Origin: Ichthyophis bannanicus
Taxonomy: Eukaryota; Chordata; Amphibia; Gymnophiona; Ichthyophiidae
Assembly: GCA_033557465.1 (NCBI GenBank)
Contig: CM066037.1
Coordinates: forward strand, 520,420,686 to 520,484,685
Length of the DNA stretch: 64,000 bases
Direction: 5' to 3'
Shown: positions 55,346 through 64,000 of the stretch, in pieces
How positions within the stretch are numbered: position 1 is the stretch's first letter
Layout of the letters: each line of letters starts with the position of its first letter
Position numbers and translations under genes: made by a program
The notes under the pieces: model-generated
What the model was told of the DNA's origin: nothing
What the model saw: the letters and a program-made list of their open reading frames with translations, nothing else
The model's database searches: none

Positions 55346-55869
55346 AAATAGTGTTGGGTACTGTGATTTTGCTGTAGAAACTTTTCATGTATTAAATTGA
55401 ACTTTTGGCTAGTGAGGTCTCAGATACCATAGGCTGCCACTGTTTCATGAAGCTTCAGTGGACTAATGCCCAAAATACATCAATGACCTCTATCTTAAAC
55501 ATTTAGCCATATACGTCACTCTTGAAATAGCTTTTTTGATGTGAATTGTTGCAGTGCTTATCTAAACAATTATATTGCTTAATATTGAATATTAAGCAAT
55601 ATAATTGTTTAGATAAGCACTGCAACAATTCACATCAAAAAAGCTATTTCAAGAGTGACGTATATGGCTAAATGTTTAAGATAGAGGTCATTGATGTATT
55701 TTGGGCATTAGTCCACTGAAGCTTCATGAAACAGTGGCAGCCTATGGTATCTGAGACCTCACTAGCCAAAAGTTCAATTTAATACATGAAAAGCTTCTAC
55801 AGCAAAATCACAGTACCCAACACTATTTGCATCGATTGATTCTGTGATAGATAACCACGTTAACACTTG
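55346..55869. mobile_element. PLE3: palindromic Penelope-like terminal-repeat pair, 13-bp target duplication
   Basis: 55344-55830 is a near-perfect palindrome (arms about 243 bp, centre at 55587 in gcttaatattgaatattaagc). A 39-nt tail (55831-55869) has no partner. The direct repeat tgagtcggattgc flanks it at 55333-55345 and 55870-55882. The arms carry gaggtctcaga and catcaatgacctc, also present in the PLE1 and PLE2 terminal regions, and the tail shares tctatcacaga with the PLE2 tail. No protein is encoded. I infer that two strongly 5'-truncated PLE copies joined head to head. An inverted-repeat DNA transposon is unlikely, given the one-sided tail. Confidence 0.82.
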
Positions 55870-55985
55870 TGAGTCGGATTGCGACAAGACATGAATTTCT
55901 GTCAGTTTAGTGAGTAAATTTGTTTGAGGACTGCATTTTGGGCTCAGGACTAATCGAGGCTGTAGTGCTTCATGAACAGAAACAA

Positions 55986-56480
55986 AGAAAAATGATGGCA
56001 GAAAAAGGCCATATGGCCTATCTAGTCTGCCCTTTCATATCAACAAGTTCCTTTTTTTCCTTTAGAGATCTTCTGTGTTGGTCCCATGCTTTCTTGAATT
56101 CAGATACTGTCCTTGTCTCTACTAGGTTCACTGGGAGACTATTCCACACATCTACCACTCTTTCCATAAAGAAATATTTACATCTATTACTTCTGAGTCT
56201 ATACCCTTTCACCCTCATTCTATGTTCCCTCATTGCAGAGCTTTCTTTCAATTGAAAGAGGCTCTCCTCCTACTACAGAGGTATTTAAACACCTCTATCC
56301 TATCTCCTCTATCCCGCTTTTCCTCTAAAGTATACACATTGAGATCTTTAATCTGTCCCCATATGATTTATAATGAAGACCACCTTCTGCACCATTTCCA
56401 CTTGGGTTATATCCTTTTGAAGATATGGTCTCCAGAATTGCATACAGTATTCCAAATGATGTACAGCACAAAATGTATGG
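55986..56480 (-). mobile_element. CR1-D LINE 3' fragment
   Basis: The 3' UTR (gatggcagaaaaaggcc, tctagtctgccc) is followed in sense-reverse order by a C-terminal RT remnant at 56251-56018 (FFMERVVDVWNSLPVN, TVSEFKKAWDQH) and a short piece to about 56480. It is similar to CR1-A at 24985-25450. The copy is truncated at 56480. 56481-56533 carries nothing recognisable. Confidence 0.78.
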
Positions 56481-57079
56481 CACGGAATCACCTAAAATCC
56501 TGTGCTTGACCCCACACCAGAGTTGCAGTGTGTCCCAGTTCTGGATTATGCTCACCTTCCAGCAGCTTGATGACACTGAGCATGTCATCTTTCTGACGAC
56601 ACCAGTATACTTCAGCAGCTGGCACCGCCCACCAGCTCCAGTAACCTATTGACAGAGCAGGCTCACAGAAGCAACAAATAAGTAATTAAAACTCAACAAA
56701 ACATTAGGCCCCCTCCCCCCCGAAAGAGGGATTCCCCCATTCCCCCTCCCATGCAAGGAGTCTTACGTCTCACTGCCCAAGAAAAAAAAAACAGGCTCCC
56801 TATCCGGGCTACCGAACAGCCCAACAGCACTTCCACGCCACCTAGCCTCCACTGCCGCTGTGACCCGTCGTCCACCCATTAAACTAACCCCCTGCACCCA
56901 TAGCCAAGAATGGCCCCACTCTTCAGGGGAGATGGACACTATCATTTTGCACCTCTGGGCAGGATCTGGGACTGGACTGGAGTTCCTCAAGGAACGTCAA
57001 TTAGCAGGTTAGGTCTAATTTAACTTTCCTTATCATCCCTCCAGTCCAGTTCCGCAACTCTTGGATGTAACAGAGCAAT

Positions 57080-58203
57080 TCTAGATACAAGAGAGACCTG
57101 CAAAACCTGCCTGAAGTACTGCAGCCCCAAACTGGGCATCCCTTCCTGCCTGCACATTCAGACGATAATGCTTCACAAACATATGCAGCGAGCTCCACGT
57201 GGCCGCCCAACAAATCTCGACCGGTATCAAGCTGCACTCTGCCCAAGAGGCAGCCTGAGCCTGCGTGAAATGTGCCTGCAATCCCACCAGCACTGTCCTT
57301 TTCTTTAAAATGTACACCGACACAATGGCTTCCCTGATCCACCACGAAATCAATGCCTTAGCCACTGCCTCTCCTTTTTGCAGCCCCCTGAAAAGCACGA
57401 ACAGGTGATCTGACTTACGGAACGAGACCATGCTCTTCAAATAATGCCACAGCACTGTCTGAACATCCAAGAGCAGCAACCACGGATCCTCAAATGCCGT
57501 CCCTGACCCTCTGAGCACCGGCAAGGTCACAGGCTGATTCACATGAAATAGTGAAATCACCTTAGGCAGGAACAAGGGTACCGGCCAAAGAACCACCTTC
57601 TTCTTAGATACTGAAAGAAAAGGCTCCCGACAAGATAAGACCTGCAGTTCCCAGGAAAACAGTCTTCAGGGTCAAGATCTTCAAGGAGGCCCAACTCAGC
57701 GGCTCAAAAGGGTCCTATGTAAGGGCCGCCAGCACTAGATTGAGGTCCCAGCTTGGCAGCACTGACTATCTCGGTGACCTACTGCCCTCAGGAAACGCAC
57801 CACGTCCAGGTGTGAACCCAGTGATACATCCTGGATTTCACCTTGATAGCAAGAAATTGCTGCCACTTGCACCTTCAGGGAACTAGCTGCTAAGCTCTTC
57901 TCAAAACCGGCCTGCAAAAATGCCAGCACGTCTGGCACTTTAGCTGCAGACGGCTGACACTGTCTCCTCACACCATGCCACAAAGATACACCATACGTGA
58001 ATGTATGATAAGGAGGTGGACCTCTTCCGGGCCTTCAACAATGTGGAAATAACTGGCCCCGAATAGCCTTTCTTCCTTAAGCGTGCCTTTTCAAGAGCCA
58101 AGTCGTAAGCGAGAACTGATCCACCTGGGGTATTAGTACCGACCCTTGAGTCAAGAGGTCTTCTCTCGCTGGGAGCCTCCATGGCTTCCCCTGCACTAAC
58201 CAC
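57080..58203 (-). pseudogene. DIRS D tyrosine recombinase, broken
   Basis: The N-terminal domain is read at 58203-57940 (LAYDLALEKARLRKKGYSG, ISTLLKARKRSTSLSYIHVW) and 57983-57735 (AFLQAGFEKSLAASSLKVQ). The catalytic domain is at 57596-57081 (VSFRKSDHLFVLFRG, ISWWIREAIVSVYI, LQAHFTQAQAASW with Gln for the HxxR Arg, WSSLHMFVKHYRLNVQ with the Tyr). The first Arg region (about 57700-57620) has lost its frame. Decayed copy. Confidence 0.84.
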
Positions 58204-59522
58204 ACGAGGTCAGCGTACCATGGTCGCCTTGGCCAATCAGGGGCAATCAGGTGACCAACATAAGGTGCGCTTCGATCCACTGCATGACCCTGCCTATAAG
58301 TGCCCATGGAGGAAACACTCAGAGCAGCCCATTCACGGGCCACCTCCGCATCAGGGCATCCAAACCTTCCAACATCCTTTCCCTTCTCCTGTTGAAGAGG
58401 TGGCTGGCTTTGGCATTCTCACATGTTGCCATCAAATCCATGATCAGAGTGCCCCATCTGCGCACCACCTCGGCAGCGCCAGCGCTACGGCCCGCTTTTC
58501 CAGCCTGTTGATCGACCAAGTGGCCTCCTGTGGGTTCCACTGCCCCTGAGCGAATCGTCCTTTACAATGGGCTCTCCAGGCCGCCTGGCTGGTGTCGTCA
58601 TTAGTGGGATCCATTGCGGTGACTCGAGGGGCATTCCTTCTTCCAAGTTGCTCAGTTGGAGCCACCACCGGAGCTCCTTCCTGGTTTCCCGAGGACAGGG
58701 TAGCTTCTGCGACAACGGATGACATTGGTGCGACCACCTCCAGAGTAAAGCCCTCTGTAAGGGCCACATGTGCACTCTGGCCCAGGTCACGAGCTCAAGC
58801 ATCGCTGCCTTGGTCCCCAGCACCTGCAGATAATGCCAAGCTGTAGGCTCTGTTATCCGTAGGAATTGCCGCACCAAGCGCCTCGCTCCGCAGTCTCGGC
58901 AGGAAGATCTTCCCCAAGTGGGTGTCGAACCACGCTCCCAGATACTCGAGCTACCGGGCCGGCGCTAGATGACTTTTGGCCCTGTTGCTAACCCAGCCGA
59001 GATCTTGCAGGAACTCCACCACTCTTGCTGTTGCTCGCTCACTCTCTCTCTTCCTTTGACTTTGCCAGAATCAGACAGTGTTTAGGTAAGGATGCAACAA
59101 GATCCCTTCCTTGTGTTGCTACCACCACCATGACTTTGGTGAAAGTACAAGGAGCCATGGCGAGGCCAAATGGCAACACCCAGAACTGGAAATATCCCAT
59201 CGGTACCACAAACCGGAGAAAACACTGGTGATCCGCGCAAATAGGAATATGCAAGTAGGCCTCTATGATTTCAAAAGAGGTCAAGAACTCGCCGCTTCTG
59301 ACGGCCACTATGACAGACCGCAAGGTTTCCATGTGAAAATGTGGAACGCTTCAGATCAAGAATAGGCCGAAAAGAGTCCTCCTTTTTGGGAACCACAAAA
59401 TAAATGGAATATCGACCTAAGCCACACTGGTCATAACATAAGAACATAAGAACATAAGATATGCCATACTGGGTCAGACCAAGGTCCATCAAGCCCAGTA
59501 TTCTGTTTCCAACAGTGGCCAA
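58077..59522 (-). pseudogene. DIRS D reverse transcriptase and RNase H, broken
   Basis: RT N-terminus 59522-59271 (RYSIYFVVPKKEDSFRPIL), motif A/B region 59332-59039 (LTSFEIIEAYLHIPI, LPFGLAMAPCTFTKVM); the YLDD motif itself lies where the frame is lost near 59080. The thumb region is 58877-58485. The RNase H start is changed (WIPLMTTPARRPGEP near 58600). The linker APDWPRRPWYADLVWLVQ is in 58343-58077. The N-terminal RT extension continues beyond CR1-E (60320-60180: [13 protein letters not shown]). Confidence 0.8.
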
Positions 59523-60174
59523 TCTAGGTCATACGTACCTAGCAGTTTCCCCAAGGGACACAGGTTCCACAATGCTTGTATTGGTTCAAGCATTGATATC
59601 CTGGGTCCCTTCTTAATAATGGTTTATAGACCTTTCCTCCAGGAACTTGTCCAAACCTTTTTTAAACCCAGCTACACTAACAGCCTTTACTACATCCTCC
59701 GGTAACAAATTCCAGAGTTTGATTACACGTTGAGTGAAAAAATATTTTCTTTTATTAGTCTTAAATAGTTTACCCTGTAGCTTCATTGCATGTCCCCTAG
59801 TCTTTCTATATTCTGATAAGGTAAACAATCGATCTACGTTTACCCGTTCCACTCCGTTCATTAATTTATAGACTTCTATCATATCTCCCCTCAGCCGTCT
59901 CTTTTCCAGGTTAAAGAGCCCCAACCTTTTTAGCCTTTCTTCATAGGAGTAGCCTTCCATCCCCTTTACCATTTTGGTGGCTCTTCTCTGAACCTTTTCT
60001 AAAATTGCTATATCCTTTTTAAGATATGGCGACCAGAATTGCACACAATATTCAAGGTGTGGTCTCACCATGGAACGATATAGAGGCATTATAATATCTT
60101 TTGTTTTATTTTCCATTCCTTTCCTTATCATACCTAGCATTCTATTTGCTCTCTTGGCCGCCGCTGCACACTGG
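59433..60174 (-). mobile_element. CR1-E LINE 3' fragment in DIRS D RT
   Basis: 3' end with ataacataagaacataagaac at 59433-59457. Coding part about 60174-59613 ([51 protein letters not shown]). Almost identical to CR1-C 44167-44905. The flanks share cacactggtc (59423-59432 and 60167-60176), of which cacactgg is also native CR1 sequence. The open frame 60320-59613 is a chance fusion of DIRS and CR1. Confidence 0.9.
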
Positions 60175-62112
60175 TCTGGGGGCACAATGGCCTCAAACTG
60201 GCAAAGTCTCCCTAGAGTGGCCTCTACTGCCTCCGCCTTGCTTCGTGACCTGCAGGGGGAGAGGATGAAGAACTGGGTCACAGGCCGTGCGAACTCCAGT
60301 GCGTAGCTGCCTCGAATCACCTCCAGGACCCACTAGTCAAATGTGAACTGGACTCAGGTGGGGTAAAAGTCCCGCAGCCGACCTCCCACGCACAGGCTGC
60401 ACCCCTGCCTGGGCCCTCTTCGCTTCATTGTGCTCTCTTGGGACCGGAGGTGGACAAGGAGGCCCCAAAGCCCCTCCTCAGCCCTTGCACCCCCCGAAAA
60501 CTTTGGTCCTATGAGGGAAAATGCCCCTGCTGTTAAGAGGCTGGACGGGACGTATGGAAACGCTTAAAGTCCCTTGGCTGATTCTGCGCCATCGAGGTGC
60601 CCCGATGCTGCTTCTGTTTGTCCTCAGGCAACTGTCCGCCTTTGGACTCGCCTAAGTCCTTCACCAACTTCTCCAACTCTTCTCTGAACAGGAGTTTCCC
60701 TCTGAATGGCAACTTGCTCAGCCAGGCCTTAGAGGAACCATTTGCCACCCAATTCCTGAACCACAGATAACACCATGCTGCGACTACCAAGGCCATGCTC
60801 TTGGATGGGCCTCTAATAAGATCATAGTAGATGTCGGTGAGGTACGCTGCCCCCGATTCCAACTTGGCCGCCTCTCCTGCTGGTATTTCCCAGCTCCTGA
60901 ATCCTCTGTGCCCAGCGGAGACAGGCCTCAGCCACCCAGGCTCCACAGATAGAAGCTTGCAACGAGAGTAAGTTTACATCAAAGGCTTGCTTCAGCAAGA
61001 TTTCCAACTTCCTATCCTGGCCATCCTTGAGCGTCGTGCCACCTTCCACTGGAATTGTCATCTTTTTGGTCATCAAATACCAAAAAATCCCGATAACATA
61101 TAAACTCCCTGTGTTAGAAAAATTATATTTTTGTCGGAGAAATTCAGCTCAGTGCGATGTACACAAACAAAGCACCACTGTGATATCTCCTTTTATTAAG
61201 ATTTAAAATATTACTTAACTTCAGTAGTAAATATCGTCTGTATTGCCAAGAAGACTGCAAAAGACTGTCATCTTTTTGGTCATGACTGACACCGCCACAT
61301 CCACCTTCAGTGACTGGAGCAACTCCCTCTTCTGCTCCAGAAGCGGGTATAGGGGTGACATCATATGCACTCCTCAGAGGCCGGCCTTTGCCAGGTCCCA
61401 CTCATCCTCTATCATCTGCCTAACCACTCTATGCACTGGAAACACCTTCTGCGACTTTCTCACCGCCTGGATCAGCGGATTCTCCAATGCCTCATCCTCA
61501 ACCGGTAACCCTGCCGGCATATTCAAGACTTTTAAGGACTTTGCAATGAGAGCCGGCAATTCCTCCCATTGGAAGACCTGCACAATCCTCGCCTGCTCCT
61601 CTGTAGGAGCTCACTTTCCCCTAGCTCTTCTCCTTCCTCTAACTCCATGCCCAGGTCCTCCATCTCCACACCTTCAGACAATGGGGACTGCTCACCCCAG
61701 TCTTCCGATGATCATTTTGCCATGTTGGTAGATGGTTCTTCTCTCATGTCTGCCGACCTCTTTCGGCCGCTCTATCTCCGCCCTGATGATGCAAACAGAA
61801 CGCTCTATACAACAACAGGATGAATTCTTAAGAGAATCCCTCTAGGGTTCCATCCCCCAGGGTCTGTGATATGGAGGGCTTGGGTGAAAGTTGGGACCTA
61901 GTCGCTGGCTCCAGCAGTGGCGGCCCGGACCCCACCCTGGGCTCCTGTTCTGCTGTGTCTGGCAGCGCCCCAGAGAAGGGTTCCTGCCTCGCCTCCTCTT
62001 GTAGGATTTTCTCCACCGACCGGGTCTCTATTTTGCATCCTTGACACATGCCGGCATCCGAGACTGCCCCTCTCCTAAAGCCGCACACTAAGCACTGTGG
62101 CCTGGCGGGCAT
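60175..62112 (-). pseudogene. DIRS D gag, broken
   Basis: Starts at Met 62112: MPARPQCLVCG, GMCQGC (four Cys). An acidic and Pro-rich region follows, then 61583-61374 (FQWEELPALIAKSLKVLN, VFPVHRVVRQMIEDEW) and, after the 192-bp insertion, 61076-60822 (DRKLEILLKQAFDVNLL) and 60946-60533 (AAYLTDIYYDLIRGPSKSMA and a basic tail). The last part toward 60175 is the gag-RT linker. Several frameshifts. 62113-62800 is leader without gene. Confidence 0.78.
61074..61265 (-). mobile_element. 192-bp insertion with 18-bp target duplication
   Basis: The perfect direct repeat tgtcatctttttggtcat at 61056-61073 and 61266-61283 flanks 192 bp that interrupt DIRS D gag. No coding capacity or terminal inverted repeat is seen. 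On the minus strand it has ttttaaatcttaataaaagg and a moderately A/T-rich end, compatible with a 5'-truncated retroelement, possibly another PLE or LINE tail. The source family is not recognised. Confidence 0.75.
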
Positions 62113-62799
62113 GATGTCCGTGAGGGTAGGGCAAGTGAAGAAAAGGAATGTCCCCCCCTTTTCCCCTTCGCCACTCCCCCTTTTTGTTTTTTGCAAGCTA
62201 TGCGAAGGAAAGGCAAAGAAAGCAAAAAGGAAACTCAAGTAACCAAAACAAAACAAAAACAAAGCAAAATTAAGATCCCACTGAACTAAAGGGGCTGATC
62301 CCATACCCACGGCAGCACGCCGCAAACACCAGGCAGTTTTTCCCGTGCTTCCCGGCCTATCGCCTGCAGGCCAGCCAGCCATGCAGTCTGCAGTCACGCG
62401 CCAGAGCTCTGCCAAGATATACCTGCTTCTTTCTCCTTCACGGCAGTAAGACCACTCAGCCGGGCTTCAGTGGCAAGGGAAGTACTCCCGGCTGTCTTTG
62501 CCCGGCCCGCGGCTCCTCACCCGATAACTGGTTCGGGAGCCACTTGTCACATGTTATCTGCCTTCTTTGAGTGCCACGTGCTCTGATTCACCCCCTGAAG
62601 CCTCCACACTCCGCGAATGCCCTGAAGAGATTAGAGGAGGGGGGAATCGCTCCTCCAGCTGGCCCAGGAGTGCCTTGGAAACTACCTACTTCTAATCTCC
62701 CAAAGAAAAGAAAGAAGCAAGGTAAATCCACTCCAAAATAAAAACCCTAGGAAATCCTAACTCTCCTTAGTCATTCCTCCAGTGAGTCCAGCACCCTGG

Positions 62800-62970
62800 C
62801 TCACTGCTGCCATCAGCTGCTTGGAGACTGAGCATACTGGAGCTGATGGGCAGTTCCAGCTGTTTAAATATACTGGTATCATAAGAAAGATGACATGCTT
62901 AGTGTCTCCAAGCTGCTGGAAGGGGAGCACAACCCAGAACTCCGGGACTAGACTGGAGGAACGATAAGGA
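62800..62970 (-). repeat. Right terminal repeat of DIRS D
   Basis: Has agctgcttggagactgagca, the cagctgtttaaatatactgg spacer, agatgacatgcttagtgtct and the edge ctggaggaacgataagg. It aligns with the DIRS C and E right repeats and, inverted, with 56534-56600. It ends where DIRS F begins; a few bases (about 62968-62972) fit both. Confidence 0.82.
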
Positions 62971-64000
62971 AGAAGAAATTTCACTTACCGTTAATTTCTT
63001 TTCCTGGAATCCTGCTAGACCTGTCCAGACAAATGGGTTAAGTCCCCCTGACAGCAGATGTTGGAGACAGAGAAAAACTATCAGAAGCTTGATTGGTTGA
63101 GCCCTGGTAGACATATAGCTGTACCCCTAGAGGTCGCCCTCAGTATACTCTGACAAAGCCATGAAACAGTCACTGAATAAGGCATGATAACCGAACAACT
63201 GAGCGCTGCTCTCATGCAACGGCCATTTTACTTGATATACGGCCTATAGTAGGCAGCAGCTAGGCTGTCAAGGAAGTGACATGAAGCAACAACCCTTCAC
63301 AAGCAACAGGATAAAATCAAAATAAACTTAACTATATAAATGCTCAACAAACAGGGGTGTCCTACACGGAGCGGTGGGTTCACCCCTAAACAAAGACATG
63401 GAAAGGGGTGGCCTGCACGGAGCGGCAGGTGCACCTACTCTTGCCATCTTACTGGGCAGACTAGATGGACCATACTGGTCTTTATCTGCCGTCATTTACT
63501 ATGTTACTATGAGGTGCGGCAACGAATGAACTGCAACATAAGAATGTGAGCATAGGCTGTCGAAAAGTACCCAGAATGGGTGGGTCCTGGACTGGTCTAG
63601 CAGGATTCCAGGAAAGGAAATTAACGGTAAGTAAAATTTCTCCTTCTAAGTCATCCTGCTAGACCAGTCCAGACAAATGGGAAGTACCCAAGCTAACCCA
63701 CTTCAGGGCGGGAAGACAGCAGCTGCCACCACACTGGCACCAAATTGCATCACATCGCACGCTTGGAGATCAAGGCGACAGTGCCAAGGTTGTGAGCCCT
63801 TTGCTCATGGTGCTGCTTGAGACCGGGTAGAGTGGACCATGAGCCCCACGGGCACCAGCTTACCCTGGAGGATGTAGTCCGTCTCAATGGTTGTGCAGAG
63901 TCATTTGTAATGGAGGCTGTGGAGGCTGCAAGGCCCTTCTGAGGCCCCACAAATAGTACAAATGGAGATCGGATTTGCGAAAGGAATTGGTGACCCCAGA
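62971..64000 (-). mobile_element. DIRS element F, left end (terminal repeat, ICR, start of recombinase)
   Basis: The left edge (62969-63030, aatttcacttaccgttaat) recurs inverted at about 63588-63648, the first half of an ICR. The second half (63649-63700, tcctgctagaccagtccag) should match a right edge outside the window. CR1-F sits in between. From about 63730 to 64000 minus-strand sequence is recombinase-like in shifting frames (near 63990, SFRKSDLHLYYLWG, parallel to VSFRKSDHLFVLFRG of DIRS D). It is a third DIRS family by terminus sequence. Confidence 0.75.
63292..63515 (+). mobile_element. CR1-F LINE 3' end fragment
   Basis: About 220 bp of CR1 3' UTR: gataaaatcaaaataaac, cctacacggagcggtgggtt, gactagatggaccatactgg, ending tttactatgttactatg. 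It matches the reverse complement of CR1-B 34585-34800. Non-coding. It lies in the left terminal region of DIRS F. Confidence 0.85.

Larger units (their letters stand above)
56534..62970 (-). mobile_element. DIRS element D
   Basis: Minus-strand DIRS of the C/E family. A left terminal repeat starts near 56534 (gtcccagttctgg, cagcagcttgatgac) and an ICR-like block lies at about 56965-57060. The recombinase, RNase H/RT and gag follow up to Met 62112, then a leader and the right repeat (62800-62970). It is interrupted by CR1-E (59433-60174) and a 192-bp insertion (61074-61265). Without them about 5.5 kb remains. The left edge does not match the first ICR half, so the left end may be altered. It runs directly into DIRS F. 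Confidence 0.85.

Noticed and set aside
55344..55830. MITE or assembly palindrome
   Set aside because: A one-sided 39-nt tail and 13-bp target duplication fit the PLE pattern; a MITE would have symmetric ends. An assembly artefact is not excluded without reads.
59613..60320. 235-codon minus-strand protein
   Set aside because: Chance in-frame fusion of DIRS D RT leader and CR1-E at the insertion junction.

Overview
The window contains no recognisable host gene. It is a dense, nested mosaic of vertebrate retrotransposons and one DNA transposon. The mix is several DIRS-type tyrosine-recombinase elements, GIY-YIG-encoding Penelope-like elements (PLEs), CR1 and L2 LINEs, two L1/Tx1-type LINEs with poly-A tails, tRNA-derived SINEs with an L2-like tail, and a mariner. 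This points to a large-genome vertebrate, most likely an amphibian and plausibly a caecilian; the species is inference. Nearly every coding region is decayed. The clear exceptions are the 356-codon mariner transposase, one 788-codon PLE reverse transcriptase/endonuclease, and a long C-terminal piece of a second PLE protein.

Layout. 1-908 is the 5' end of DIRS Z, which abuts a 5' fragment of DIRS E (909-2167). 2168-2872 is a decayed LINE endonuclease. DIRS A (2873-14479) has a diagnostic terminal repeat and internal complementary region, and is split by PLE1 (3307-10831), which itself carries an L2 fragment (7246-8221). A 160-bp piece with a hammerhead-like fold (14480-14641) separates A from DIRS B (14642-24977). 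B is split by a mariner (18203-23279), which is split by PLE2 (18400-22140). CR1-A (24978-28904) follows. L1-A (28921-34090), SINE-1 (34263-34556) and CR1-B (34585-36354) come next. DIRS C spans 36355-53389 and is interrupted by L1-B (37587-43179) and by CR1-C (44167-49704), which holds an inverted CR1 fragment. 53390-55985 is LINE ORF1 and leader sequence (L1-C) carrying SINE-2 and the palindrome PLE3 (55346-55869). Then come CR1-D, DIRS D (56534-62970) with CR1-E and a 192-bp insertion, and the left end of DIRS F carrying CR1-F.

How it fits together. Target-site duplications give a relative chronology: DIRS A before PLE1 before L2; DIRS B before mariner before PLE2; DIRS C before L1-B and CR1-C; L1-C before PLE3. 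The most distinctive structural signal is that all three PLE insertions share one design: two inverted units, a 39-50-nt unmatched tail on one side only, and 13-15-bp target duplications. Hammerhead-like motifs occur in PLE1, PLE2 and the 14480-14641 fragment. All seven DIRS copies lie on the minus strand, and all four left termini examined carry a splice-donor-like site in sense orientation.
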